From positions 1-64,000 of the forward strand of contig JAQXEZ010000016.1 in the NCBI GenBank assembly GCA_029250605.1: a DNA stretch of 64,000 bases, in the 5' to 3' direction. How positions within the stretch are numbered: the stretch's first letter is position 1; each line of letters begins with the position of its first letter. The notes beneath the pieces are model-generated. The model saw nothing but the letters and a program-made list of their open reading frames with translations. It did not search any database and was not told the DNA's origin. The translations under genes were made by a program, and so were the position numbers. Source of the DNA: Candidatus Thalassarchaeaceae archaeon (lineage in GTDB: Archaea > Thermoplasmatota > Poseidoniia > Poseidoniales > Thalassarchaeaceae). Of the stretch, positions 39,558 through 49,465 are shown in pieces.

Positions 39558-41132
39558 CTATGCACTTCCAAGGAGGGACAGAACCCCCTCTCGGTCCATC
39601 TCGAAGAGGAGGGAGGAAGCCTTGGGCCCGTAGTCCCTGCCTATTAGGGCCCAATATATCGAGGAATACCCCTTCCTTCTTGGGATCTCTGCAGATTCGC
39701 AAGCATCTGCAATCGACTCATTGATTCCCTCATCCGACCATTCGCATTCAGACAGGAGCGTAGAAAGCGCAGAAAGGAACCGCTTACTCTCCCCATCTAG
39801 ATTATCCTTAGCTTCATCGCTCAGGGCCATCTTGATCTCAATCTTCGCGTCTTCGGGGAAGTGTGGGCCCTCAATCCAAGTTCTCATTCTTTCGAGTCGA
39901 ACCACCAGTGATTTCCCAGGTTTCCCTTGGATATGCTCGGACCTGTTCAGAGATCTCCAGACGTCTTCATCAGAGGACTTGATCTGTGCGAGCATTGAGA
40001 GGTGCCTGAAAGAGACCCCACCTATCGATTCACGGGGGTCAGAACCAGATTCAACTTGACTCAGCCTAATTGCACCTCTTTGGGTCTGAGCTGCCACCAA
40101 CTGTCTTTTTGTCATCCCAGATTCCTCCTTAGTTGGGTTAGAAACAAGTCTTTCATACTCATCAGCGGTTCGGAAAAGGGCACTTCCGGTATCGAATTCT
40201 ATGTGTCTGTTAATCTTGCTTCTCGCGATAACATAGCGAAGAATCTCTGGGGGGACCAGGGAGAGGGCCTCCATCGGGCCAACGGTGAGGCCCGTAGAGC
40301 TGGACATTGGTCCCATCCCCTTCAATTGAATCCATTCGTAGACAATTTTGTCCGGCGGATCGCCACCTAGGAGCCTGCAAATAGGAATTCCAGTGTCGTA
40401 ACTTCCTCCAGCGGCACCATGGTCCTTACCGGCTGGCTCGCAAGTGATGCCGTGAATCGCCCATCTGGCGGCCCAATCGATTCTCCAGGGCATCTTTCCC
40501 TCGGCCTTCCTGATGTCGGACTTCCCTTCTATTCCATGCGAGTCTATCCAGAGGACAAATGGATTCTCGTAGCCAGTCACTATCACTCCATCGAGGCTAC
40601 CATCGGATCCCATCGGGTTGTAAGGGAACCAGTCGTCAGCTAGTTCTCTCCCTGAAATATCCTGAATAATACCTCTAATCTCTTCCTTCTTTGAGATGGC
40701 TGAGTCGATGTATTCAGCGAATCTCCCGGATTCGTAAGTCTCGTGATTCATCACCACCTCCGGGCGAACTCCAATTTCAGCCAGAGCTTTCAGGAACGGT
40801 GCAAGGAAGTGCTCGGCATAGGTATCCCCGCCATCTCCCGGCCTTCCATCGGGACCAGGAGCCGGGATGTATGCGAGTGGGTGTCCTATGTATTTCTCGT
40901 ATTCGGGTGATAGGAATTCATACACCCTCCTAAGTGGGTCCATTGAGTCTACGATGAAGATGTATTTCGATTGAATGTCTGCATCCATGCATGCCCTATG
41001 TATCATCTCAGCAGAGAGAATCTCCCTCAGATGACCGATGTGGAACTCGCCAGAGGGAGTAATTCCGGAGGCGGAAACCTGTTCGCCTCCACGCTCGATG
41101 AGCCTTTGTGCGGTATAATCCGCCCAGTGCAT
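39558..41132 (-). CDS. lysS: Lysyl-tRNA synthetase, class I (archaeal type)
   Basis: ASGITPSGEFHIGHLREI; GPMSSSTG (KMSKS-like); RSKINRHIEFD. Confidence 0.95.
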   Translation of the reverse strand: MHWADYTAQRLIERGGEQVSASGITPSGEFHIGHLREILSAEMIHRACMDADIQSKYIFIVDSMDPLRRVYEFLSPEYEKYIGHPLAYIPAPGPDGRPGDGGDTYAEHFLAPFLKALAEIGVRPEVVMNHETYESGRFAEYIDSAISKKEEIRGIIQDISGRELADDWFPYNPMGSDGSLDGVIVTGYENPFVLWIDSHGIEGKSDIRKAEGKMPWRIDWAARWAIHGITCEPAGKDHGAAGGSYDTGIPICRLLGGDPPDKIVYEWIQLKGMGPMSSSTGLTVGPMEALSLVPPEILRYVIARSKINRHIEFDTGSALFRTADEYERLVSNPTKEESGMTKRQLVAAQTQRGAIRLSQVESGSDPRESIGGVSFRHLSMLAQIKSSDEDVWRSLNRSEHIQGKPGKSLVVRLERMRTWIEGPHFPEDAKIEIKMALSDEAKDNLDGESKRFLSALSTLLSECEWSDEGINESIADACESAEIPRRKGYSSIYWALIGRDYGPKASSLLFEMDREGVLSLLGSA

Positions 41133-41140
41133 GCGTCACC

Positions 41141-41722
41141 TCAGACCGTCGCTGCTCGAATCAGCGCCCTCAATGGCACCCCATCGACGTCATCGTCCCA
41201 GGACTTGTTTACAAGAACCATGCACATCTTGACATCGGCACCCGATGCCTTGAGGTCGGCTGCCGTCTTCTGCATGGTCGTGCCAGAAGAATATACGTCA
41301 TCAATGATGATTACCCTTTTGCCATCAATACCGGCATAGACTTCTGAGAGATGCCCACCCACCACCTCGTTGATGCTTCTTACGACTGACATTTCCAGAT
41401 CCATCGTGGAAGAAATTGCCTGGGCGAATGCGATACCGTTGATGCTCACTCCAACGATGGTGTCGACTTCGTCACCCACCATCTCATCAATGATGTCGCA
41501 GAAAATGTATGACACTGCCTCTATGCGTTCGCCTTTGACAGCAATTGACCTCCATCCGACCTTAACGTCAAGCGGTTTGTCCTCTACTTCGTAGTCACTG
41601 GCAGAGAGCCACTGTACAGTGGTCTGAGACAGCGAAAGCTCATCTGCTATTTGTTGGGTGTTGAGTCCGCTTGATCTGAACTCTTCGACCTTTGTCCTTA
41701 ACTCATCTACACTTAGGTGCAT
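41141..41722 (-). CDS. HTH + orotate-PRTase-like transcriptional regulator (GfcR family)
   Basis: N-terminal HTH (TQQIADELSLSQTTVQWL) and PRPP loop VIIIDDVYSSGTTM. Confidence 0.87.
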   Translation of the reverse strand: MHLSVDELRTKVEEFRSSGLNTQQIADELSLSQTTVQWLSASDYEVEDKPLDVKVGWRSIAVKGERIEAVSYIFCDIIDEMVGDEVDTIVGVSINGIAFAQAISSTMDLEMSVVRSINEVVGGHLSEVYAGIDGKRVIIIDDVYSSGTTMQKTAADLKASGADVKMCMVLVNKSWDDDVDGVPLRALIRAATV

Positions 41723-41794
41723 CAGTCGATGCCAGCGTTAGAGTGCTATGAATCCACCGGGGGTATTCTATGATGGATGTTGTATTTGCCATAT

Positions 41795-42244
41795 TCAGAA
41801 TCTGCCGGTGCTTCCGAAGCCACCCTCTCCTCTATCTGTGTCCCCTAGGTCCCCGACATCAACTTCTGAGAATTGAACATCGGGAATCGGTGCTATCACT
41901 AGTTGGGCTATCCTCTCTCCGGATTTCACTTTGTAGGACTCTCCTTCACCAATCCAGGTCATGAGGACGAACAACTCTCCTCTGTAATCGGCATCAATTG
42001 TCCCTATGCTATGAGGCAGGATGAGTCCTTTCGATCCCAGTGATGACCTAGCCCTAACTTGACCCTCAAAACCCTCTGGAATAGCGACTCTTAGCCCAGT
42101 TCTGAGCTTCACACTAGATCTGAAACTCACAACTGTATCCTCCAAGCAGTACAGGTCCCACCCAGCAGCATGAGCGCTTCCCTTGGTTGGCATCTTTGCT
42201 TGCGAGGAAGTCTTGGCGACCTTGACAATGGGGGCCTCATCCAT
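41795..42244 (-). CDS. dut: dUTP diphosphatase
   Basis: HAAGWDLYC; VRARSSLGSKG; GTIDADYRGEL; GERIAQLVIAPI; RGEGGFGSTGRF. Confidence 0.95.
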   Translation of the reverse strand: MDEAPIVKVAKTSSQAKMPTKGSAHAAGWDLYCLEDTVVSFRSSVKLRTGLRVAIPEGFEGQVRARSSLGSKGLILPHSIGTIDADYRGELFVLMTWIGEGESYKVKSGERIAQLVIAPIPDVQFSEVDVGDLGDTDRGEGGFGSTGRF

Positions 42245-42318
42245 ATGTTCCCGAGCTAGAACCGGTCCTTGACCGTTCCCAAGACTCCCGGTGGGGTGAA
42301 AAGCCCCCCTATTCTCGC

Positions 42319-42735
42319 ATGGTCATGTCGAACCGCGGATACGAGGACCTCTTGGATCGTGCTAGGGATAGGATTCCTAAGGACATCAGTGAGCGTTCTA
42401 GGTGGACAATGCCACAGCCAGACATAATGATTGAGGGGAGTCAGACTATTCTCCGAAACTTCTCAGAGATTGTAGATGCGATGGATAGGGATGCAAACCA
42501 CGTTTTCCAGTATCTGTTGAATGAACTTGGAACGTCAGGGAGCAGAGAGCAAGTCAGAATCATGCTCAAGGGCAAGGTGCCCCCCAAGAGAATCAAGGAG
42601 AAGATTGTCTCCTATGTCAAGACGTACATCCTTTGCGGAGAGTGCAAGGCCCCCGACACTAGGTTCATGCGCGAAGATAGGACGACCCTGTTGAAATGCC
42701 AGGCATGCGGTGCTACAAGGCCAGTGCGACTGTAG
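42319..42735 (+). CDS. Translation initiation factor aIF2 beta subunit
   Basis: HVFQYLLNELGTSG; KRIKEKIVSYVKTYILCGECKAPDT; LLKCQACGATRPV zinc ribbon. Confidence 0.95.
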   Translation: MVMSNRGYEDLLDRARDRIPKDISERSRWTMPQPDIMIEGSQTILRNFSEIVDAMDRDANHVFQYLLNELGTSGSREQVRIMLKGKVPPKRIKEKIVSYVKTYILCGECKAPDTRFMREDRTTLLKCQACGATRPVRL

Positions 42736-43758
42736 TCACTCCGGGGAGAAGTCCAATAGGACCTTTCCTCGATTTTTCCGATTATGCATGTGCATCTGCG
42801 CATCCGCCACTTTCTCGAATCGCCACACTGAGTCGATTACAGGATCAATCTCTCCTTTCTCTAGCATCTCGGACAACGAAGCAAGATGCCCCTTGAATAC
42901 CGACTCATCCTCCAAGAGACCCATATGGATGCCGAAAACAGCCTTGTTTGAGGTCATAAGCCGGATAGGGTCGAATCTAGGCATTCCCCACCACATCCTC
43001 AGTTCGGATAGCCTCGACCTCTTTTCTCCCTTTACCGCTGCAGATGCCCCGAAGTAGTACAATTTACCCCCCTTCCTAAGGGACTTGTATGACCTTAGCA
43101 GGTGACTTCCACCAACAGGGTCGATGGCATGATGAACCCCTCTCCCATCGGTCAACTCCTTGCAGACTTCTTCGAAGTCTTCCTCCTCCCTATCTACGAA
43201 CCTCATGCCCATTGATTCAACAAAACCCCTCTTGGGGGTGGAGGCGGTTCCAACTACCAATGAAGCCCCAAAAGATTCGCAGATCTGTGCTACTGCAGTA
43301 CCTACTCCGCCAGCAGCGTGATGGATAAGGACCGAATCTCCCTCACTAATCCTTCCTAGGTGCACTAACATGTGGAATGCCGTACCATAGGTGACTGGAA
43401 TCGCAGCAGCTTGATCGAAAGAGATCGAGTCAGGAATGGGTATTACTCTTCTAGCATCCAGGCAGACCTTTTCAGAATATCCTCCGAAGCCAGTCATTGC
43501 CAGCACCCGATCCCCTTCTTCCAGGGTGCCCACGCTGTCCCCGACACCAATTACTACGCCCGATGCCTCATATCCGGGCGTGAATGGGAAGTCTGGATTA
43601 GAGCCGTATAGGCCCTGCCTCATCATCAATTCTGCGAAGTTAACCCCCGCCCTATGGATTCTGACGCATACTTGGCCACTCTCTGGAACGGGGTCCTCCT
43701 CTTCCACGATCTCGATTGTTTCGACACCACCAGCCCTTGGATAGACAATTTTCCTCAT
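42736..43758 (-). CDS. Quinone oxidoreductase-like MDR family protein
   Basis: FTPGYEASGVVIGVG; VLIHHAAGGVGTAVAQI. Confidence 0.92.
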   Translation of the reverse strand: MRKIVYPRAGGVETIEIVEEEDPVPESGQVCVRIHRAGVNFAELMMRQGLYGSNPDFPFTPGYEASGVVIGVGDSVGTLEEGDRVLAMTGFGGYSEKVCLDARRVIPIPDSISFDQAAAIPVTYGTAFHMLVHLGRISEGDSVLIHHAAGGVGTAVAQICESFGASLVVGTASTPKRGFVESMGMRFVDREEEDFEEVCKELTDGRGVHHAIDPVGGSHLLRSYKSLRKGGKLYYFGASAAVKGEKRSRLSELRMWWGMPRFDPIRLMTSNKAVFGIHMGLLEDESVFKGHLASLSEMLEKGEIDPVIDSVWRFEKVADAQMHMHNRKNRGKVLLDFSPE

Positions 43759-43797
43759 TCAAATTCCCCTTGCAATCTCCGCTCTATTCAAAGTAAT

Positions 43798-44376
43798 TTA
43801 TGGGATGTACTCTCTAATTTCTTCTAGCCCCTTCTTGTTCTTAGTAGGCACCCCTCCCGAGGGATAGCCAATCTTGATGAAGCCAATTATTCGCTCTTCA
43901 TTTGGAGATACTCCGATTGCCCCATACAATGCCTTCGAACGAGTAATCGCACCAGTGCTCCACTGCGATCCGATTCCATTCCCCCACAGCGAGAGGACCA
44001 AATTGTGTGTCGCACATACTGTTGCCGCATAGTCCTCCCCTTCCCTAAAGGGGTCTTGAGGACTCAAAGCGCTAGTAACACAAATTAGAACTGGAGGTGA
44101 TAGGATCTTGTCGACTGCCTTGGAAATGCCTGCCCCCGAATCCTCTCCATCGGGGACCTTTTTCTTCGCCAGTCTTTTGACCTCGGGGATGATTTCTTTT
44201 CGGACCGCATCCCCCATTACGTAGAATTTCCAAGGGTGGGTATTCTTGTGACACGGAGCATTCCTTGCCGCATCAAAGGCTAACTCCAGTGCCTCCTCTC
44301 TAACCTTCTTTTCGCTGAACTTGTAGATGGTGCGCCTTGAGGTGAGGACATCTTGGAATACGGACATTTCCCTCAC
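43798..44376 (-). CDS. Nitroreductase family protein
   Basis: FQDVLTSRRTIYKFSEKKV; AARNAPCHKNTHPWKFYV; GNGIGSQWSTG; GFIKIGYP. Confidence 0.9.
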   Translation of the reverse strand: MREMSVFQDVLTSRRTIYKFSEKKVREEALELAFDAARNAPCHKNTHPWKFYVMGDAVRKEIIPEVKRLAKKKVPDGEDSGAGISKAVDKILSPPVLICVTSALSPQDPFREGEDYAATVCATHNLVLSLWGNGIGSQWSTGAITRSKALYGAIGVSPNEERIIGFIKIGYPSGGVPTKNKKGLEEIREYIP

Positions 44377-44705
44377 CGTTCGATTGCATCGAACTTGGAC
44401 GCCAAAACGAAGTCTGACTCGGAAAGCGCGTCGATTTTATGGGTGAAAATTACGGCTACCAATTTACCCCATCCAAGGTTGAAATCGGCATGATGATTTT
44501 GCTCCTCGCATATAGCCCCCAGTGAGTTGGTAAATTCGAGAGCGGATGCAAAGTCTGCAAAGGTCCAGGTCCGGGTAATGTGATGATTCTCGACTAACTC
44601 CCAGTCGTCATGGATCTGCACGAGGAATGCTATCGACTCTTCTTCGCTGAGCGGGGGGACACCTCCCTCGCAAGGAACACAGTCCATGGCAGAAAGATTA
44701 TCCAA
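44373..44705 (-). CDS. Pterin-4a-carbinolamine dehydratase
   Basis: ITRTWTFADFASALEFTNSLGAICEEQNHHADFNLGWGKLVAVIFTHKIDALSESDFVLA. Confidence 0.92.
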   Translation of the reverse strand: MDNLSAMDCVPCEGGVPPLSEEESIAFLVQIHDDWELVENHHITRTWTFADFASALEFTNSLGAICEEQNHHADFNLGWGKLVAVIFTHKIDALSESDFVLASKFDAIER

Positions 44706-44709
44706 TTAT

Positions 44710-45162
44710 TCACCCCCATGATAGATTGTTTCCATGACCTTCACTGGTCTTCTCAGCCATCTCGTGGACCTCTGATCTTCTCTTCATGTCATCCTTCTCG
44801 AATTTTAGTAACTCTTCGTCCTCGATGTATGTTTTTCTCAGATGCGTGACAAGCCTCACTTCCACAATAGCATCACGAGATATTGATCTGAATTCACCAT
44901 TCTCATCCAATACGTCTATCGAAGAACTCCTTCCCCCTACCATCATTCCACGTATCACTGGGTCTCTGTCATCAGGTAGCATCCTCCTGTCTAGGAGCAT
45001 CTCGACTAAATCGTCCTTCCTCAGGCCGTATTTCCTGTCTAGTAGGGGTCCATGGAATACATCGCCAAGCTCATCTAGACTCGGCGAACCATAATCCTCC
45101 AAGAAACTAGTAGCCCATGGGGGCAAATCAATTTCTTTCCCCCCTCTAGTTGCGTCGGACAC
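44710..45162 (-). CDS. Hypothetical protein
   Basis: 150-aa intact ORF, collinear with downstream genes. Confidence 0.5.
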   Translation of the reverse strand: MSDATRGGKEIDLPPWATSFLEDYGSPSLDELGDVFHGPLLDRKYGLRKDDLVEMLLDRRMLPDDRDPVIRGMMVGGRSSSIDVLDENGEFRSISRDAIVEVRLVTHLRKTYIEDEELLKFEKDDMKRRSEVHEMAEKTSEGHGNNLSWG

Positions 45163-45205
45163 ATGCCTTCGTTCCGGCAGTCATAGAAAAACCAGCGGGT
45201 CGCCC

Positions 45206-46315
45206 ATGGCCGTCAATTTCCCCCATACATTACTAATGATTGAAGTGCGATACCGTGGCGGAGTCGACGGAGGTAGTTGCTTGGGTTCGGTAGAATGGAG
45301 GTCGATTCCGACCGTACTTTATCCTCAGGAGATTCTCGACAAGGCATTTGGGAGGGCGAGCAGTCAGTCGGATTTGGTCGAGGATCCTGACAAGTACCAT
45401 CGAGTCAGGAAGCAGATGACTCGGATGGTCCAGTCTGCTTGTGATGTCGCGACAAAGACCCTAAACTCGTACGTGGGTAGATGGCCCAGCCTAAACTCGT
45501 TACCTGAGTTCGACCAGGCTCTTGTGGATGCAGCAGTGGGGTGTGACGATTACAAAAAGAATCTAGCATCATTGCAATGGGCCGCCGAGAGGTCCCAGAG
45601 GATTTCCGGAGAAGCGCAGTCAAAGATACTAAGACTCAGAGATATTGACGGATTTCACAAGGCAAGGAGGCACGCATATGGGCGCTTATCCTCAATTATC
45701 GATCAGATTTCACCTCAGATTTTGTGGTTGGGCGAGGCTCGAGAGGTTCTACGGAAACTTCCCTCTACCGACCCATTCGAACCATGCATTGTCGTAGCCG
45801 GATCACCCAATGTCGGAAAATCAGCATTAATTAGTGCACTTTCGAGTGGCGAGCCACAGGTCGCATCGTACCCATTTACGACCAAGCAAATCCATCTCGG
45901 GCATTTCACGCATAGGCGCAGAGTGTACCAGATGGTAGATACCCCCGGTCTTCTCGATAGGCCTATGCCGGAAAGGAACCAGATAGAGATGCAGGCTATT
46001 GCCGCTCTGGAGCATCTCGGCGATGTTCTGTTGTTTTTGATTGATAGGACCGACGATTCGACAACCCCTGTTTCCGAGCAGGAGCATCTCCTCGAAGAGG
46101 TGAGGGGACTCCTGTCCGACAGGAGGGTTCTTGTTGTTTCTACGAAGTCAGACCTCATCGAGAATAATGGCCCCTCTGACGATCACAGCATCAGCTCAAT
46201 TACCGGGGAAGGATTAGAGGATCTAAGGTCAGTTCTAATCGAAATTATCGATGCCGATAGGGTAGAAGATCCGCTGACTCTTCCCGATCATTGGCCTCGA
46301 CAGGATGAGGCCTAG
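45206..46315 (+). CDS. NOG1/OBG-type GTPase
   Basis: VVAGSPNVGKSALI; ASYPFTTKQIHLGHF; MVDTPGLLDRP; STKSD. Start uncertain. Confidence 0.9.
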   Translation: MAVNFPHTLLMIEVRYRGGVDGGSCLGSVEWRSIPTVLYPQEILDKAFGRASSQSDLVEDPDKYHRVRKQMTRMVQSACDVATKTLNSYVGRWPSLNSLPEFDQALVDAAVGCDDYKKNLASLQWAAERSQRISGEAQSKILRLRDIDGFHKARRHAYGRLSSIIDQISPQILWLGEAREVLRKLPSTDPFEPCIVVAGSPNVGKSALISALSSGEPQVASYPFTTKQIHLGHFTHRRRVYQMVDTPGLLDRPMPERNQIEMQAIAALEHLGDVLLFLIDRTDDSTTPVSEQEHLLEEVRGLLSDRRVLVVSTKSDLIENNGPSDDHSISSITGEGLEDLRSVLIEIIDADRVEDPLTLPDHWPRQDEA

Positions 46316-46329
46316 ATCTATCCCGAGGA

Positions 46330-46446
46330 TCAGACGTGCCACGAATGGCCGCAGACTACGCAGTAGAAGTTGTGTCCGCCATAAGACTCAGAAAGTCCCG
46401 AAACGTCAACCTCAGAGCTGCAGTTGGGGCATTTTGTCACGCGCAT
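46330..46446 (-). CDS. 38-aa double-CxxC zinc-ribbon microprotein
   Basis: Hand-translated, absent from ORF track: MRVTKCPNCSSEVDVSGLSESYGGHNFYCVVCGHSWHV*. Confidence 0.65.
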   Translation of the reverse strand: MRVTKCPNCSSEVDVSGLSESYGGHNFYCVVCGHSWHV

Positions 46447-46491
46447 ACACTCTCCAATACGGATTGGTTATTCAACGATACTGAGGAAAAC

Positions 46492-47082
46492 TCACTTCTT
46501 ACCTTGGATTCGCTTCAGCAGGTTCCTAATCGGAAACGCCATCTCACCTGCCCCAAGCAGCAGCAGTCCAGAAGTGCCAGCGAGGATAATCTCAACGTAA
46601 TTGTCCAAGTGTATGCTAGAGGTCATCTCGACCATCTGTGAATCGAGTCCAGCACCCTCATAACCAGCGGTAACGAAACGGTAGGAACCAGGTTTGACCT
46701 TGAAAATCATCGAACCGTCATTCTGCGGCCCCCCTGCCACTAGGAACTCACCAATCTCTTCTTCTGTGCACATGGTTAGGCCAGTAGAACCATCCGGGGG
46801 GCACTCTTCCGCTGCCGAGGAATCTACTACTCCCAGCCAGCCTCTGTCTGGCTCCTTCCACTTAACATCAAGAGTGATGTCCAATAGCCCGAACGCACTT
46901 GGAACTTCCATATCCTCAATCGTCATTCCGACATTGCATCCAGCATCATCATCCGAGCAAGGGACGATAGGTACTTGATTTCCTGTTGCCGCCGTCTGAT
47001 ATCCGATTAGGCTCACGACGAGTATCAAAGCACATAGCAATCCGACCAACATCGGTAGAACGGAAAGGATTCTGACCATCAT
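46492..47082 (-). CDS. Membrane-anchored protein with extracytoplasmic domain, unknown
   Basis: N- and C-terminal TM segments flanking a 140-aa loop. Confidence 0.65.
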   Translation of the reverse strand: MMVRILSVLPMLVGLLCALILVVSLIGYQTAATGNQVPIVPCSDDDAGCNVGMTIEDMEVPSAFGLLDITLDVKWKEPDRGWLGVVDSSAAEECPPDGSTGLTMCTEEEIGEFLVAGGPQNDGSMIFKVKPGSYRFVTAGYEGAGLDSQMVEMTSSIHLDNYVEIILAGTSGLLLLGAGEMAFPIRNLLKRIQGKK

Positions 47083-47110
47083 TCTAACATGCCTCCTGAT
47101 TCAACGCGAT

Positions 47111-47419
47111 TTAACCTGACGCTCCCATGATGATCTGGAATGCAAGGAGGCCAACGAAAATCGCAATCCCGAAGTACATCAAGAAGGTGAACCTCTTCCT
47201 TGATTTCTCACGCCTTTCAAACATTGTTTCACAACCATCGTCACCGCATATCGCTGGTTCGCTATCCAATGAAATCGGCTTCCAGCAAACGGTACAATGC
47301 CTGTGCGGCTCTATGCCAACCCTAGTTCTGGACTTGCTGCCTCTCTTCGATGCTGCGGCATGAGCCTGCTTCGCAGTCCTCTTCGCCGCCTTCAGAATGG
47401 TGTCTTTCCTACTGGTCAT
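47111..47419 (-). CDS. DUF2116-like zinc-ribbon membrane protein
   Basis: HCTVCWKPISLDSEPAICGDDGCETMFERREKSRKRFTFLMYFGIAIFVGLLAFQII. Confidence 0.75.
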   Translation of the reverse strand: MTSRKDTILKAAKRTAKQAHAAASKRGSKSRTRVGIEPHRHCTVCWKPISLDSEPAICGDDGCETMFERREKSRKRFTFLMYFGIAIFVGLLAFQIIMGASG

Positions 47420-48120
47420 TAGCCCCTCACCCTCGTTCCCTCGAAATCATCCCCCTCGAGTGACATCTTGATCACTTGAGTGTCCCTGCCATCGAGAACA
47501 TCCAGGGGGAGGCCATGCTCAACTGCTTCCCCCACTCCAACTGGATCAACTACCTGGGAGGTCCCTGCCTCTGCATGTTCTGGTGGCCCCACTATCTCTT
47601 GCAATTCTCTTAGTGTCAGATGATCGAAAGATTCTGCTTCAGGATATTGGCTGGGATCATGTGAATAGACGCGGGCGACGTTCGTCGCAATAACACACTT
47701 TTCCGCCTCACTCTGTATAGCCAACCTAATTGCAACTGCATCTGTAGTGTGCCCCGGCTCAGTCCCCCCCATTACGACAACGTCACATTTCTCCAATTCT
47801 AGCACCGCTTCTTCTGTGCTTTCTGGAATCTTCCTCGATACTGCCAAACCGCCTTCGGAGAGTGATTCTCTGACAATGGTTGCATTGAGTCTCGTCGCGG
47901 CAATTCCGATCCTGTCCAAGTGAGACACATCTTGAATAAATGGCTTGGCCAATTCTATCCCCTCTCTCGCCGGAGAGCCACCTCCAACTACCAATGCCAC
48001 CTTTGACCCTGATTCCACACTTGCTACAATTACTTCGACCAAACTCTGTAACCATTTGTGTCTCCCTTCGACTTCCGGCCTAAGCAAGCTCCCACCGAGC
48101 GCAACAACAACCGTCGCCAT
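47419..48120 (-). CDS. pyrH: Archaeal-type UMP kinase
   Basis: VVVALGGSLLRPE; ALVVGGGSPAREGIELA; VMGGTEPGHTTDAVA; ATNVARVYSHDP. Confidence 0.9.
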   Translation of the reverse strand: MATVVVALGGSLLRPEVEGRHKWLQSLVEVIVASVESGSKVALVVGGGSPAREGIELAKPFIQDVSHLDRIGIAATRLNATIVRESLSEGGLAVSRKIPESTEEAVLELEKCDVVVMGGTEPGHTTDAVAIRLAIQSEAEKCVIATNVARVYSHDPSQYPEAESFDHLTLRELQEIVGPPEHAEAGTSQVVDPVGVGEAVEHGLPLDVLDGRDTQVIKMSLEGDDFEGTRVRG

Positions 48121-48216
48121 CGACCATAGGTTGGCACCTTGCCTTTCAATACGTATGCTCTACTGGTGCTGAAGGGTTGAAATGCCGCCCGTGATGTCAA
48201 ATCACGGAGGAGTAGC

Positions 48217-49464
48217 ATGTCTGACGAGATAGCGCAGCAACAGCGTAGGCTTCGACTCAAGAAGTCACTCGCGGAACTATCCGTAATGAAGGGCATGGGA
48301 ACCGAGTTGGTTACTGTCATAATCCCACCTGAAAAGATGATGCACGATGTTCGCCATCATCTTGTAAATGAGGCCGGCCAAGCCGCCAACATCAAGTCTA
48401 AATCCACTAAGAAGCATGTTACTGATGCCATAGAATCAGCAATTTCTACACTTAATCGATACAAGACGCCAGGAGATGGCGGAATCGCACTTTTCGTCGG
48501 CCATGTTATCACTGGAAATAACAAGTCAAGGCTGATGTCGACTGTGATCGACGATCCTCCGGAGCCATTCCCGTCCTTCAGATACAGGTGCGACTCAACC
48601 TTCGAGATTAGTCAGTTGGAAGAGATGCTCATCGATCGAACTTCATATGCTCTTTTTGTCATCGATAGATCAGAGGCAGCTTATGGGTTGGCTTCAGGAA
48701 AAAGACTACATTGTCAAGAGCACATCACATCACTAGTCCCTTCGAAGCATGGCAGAGGGGGGCAATCTGCACAAAGGTTCGAGAGGCTGATTGAGGAGGC
48801 GGCTCATAACTTCTTCAAGAAAGCAGCAGAAAGAGCGTCAAACTACTGGCTCCCGATGGTCCAGGATCTGAAAGGGGTAATTATCGGTGGGCCAGGGGCG
48901 ACAAAGGACTTCGTTGTGAAGAATGACTATTTCCATCACGAAATCAAGAAACTGATCGCTGAACCTTTCTTTGATGTGGGCTATTCGAATGAGAGTGGCC
49001 TGAGGGAGTTGATTCAACGTGCCGGCTCAACAATGGATCAGATAGAGTTAGATGTCGAACGCACAATCGTCGATGAATTCTTGCAGGAGGTGATGAAGTC
49101 AAACCCAAAGGCGACTTATGGGGAGATGATGATTCGTTCCGCATTGGGGCAAGGTGCGGTTTCCACCCTCCTTCTCTCCGAGGCACTAACAAAGAGGAGA
49201 GTCACCTGGTTTTGCAAGGGGTGCAAGAATGAGTGGGTAACCACTCATGAAAAGTCATCAGCGATCCCAATTTGTCCTGAGTGCAAATCTGAAAAAGTCA
49301 TTGAGGACGAGGAGAATTCAATGGATATCATCGATGAACTAACGATATTGGCCGGACACACTTCTGCAAAGGTTCGACTAATCTCACTTGATACCGAGGA
49401 GGGTTCGACCCTCCATACTTCTTTCGGCGGAATCGCCGCACTGTTGAGGTACCCAATTTCTTGA
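48217..49464 (+). CDS. prf1: Peptide chain release factor aRF1
   Basis: NIKS motif (AANIKSKSTKKHV), GGQ motif (HGRGGQSAQRFERL), C-terminal zinc ribbon CKGC...CPEC. Confidence 0.97.
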   Translation: MSDEIAQQQRRLRLKKSLAELSVMKGMGTELVTVIIPPEKMMHDVRHHLVNEAGQAANIKSKSTKKHVTDAIESAISTLNRYKTPGDGGIALFVGHVITGNNKSRLMSTVIDDPPEPFPSFRYRCDSTFEISQLEEMLIDRTSYALFVIDRSEAAYGLASGKRLHCQEHITSLVPSKHGRGGQSAQRFERLIEEAAHNFFKKAAERASNYWLPMVQDLKGVIIGGPGATKDFVVKNDYFHHEIKKLIAEPFFDVGYSNESGLRELIQRAGSTMDQIELDVERTIVDEFLQEVMKSNPKATYGEMMIRSALGQGAVSTLLLSEALTKRRVTWFCKGCKNEWVTTHEKSSAIPICPECKSEKVIEDEENSMDIIDELTILAGHTSAKVRLISLDTEEGSTLHTSFGGIAALLRYPIS

Positions 49465-49465
49465 G

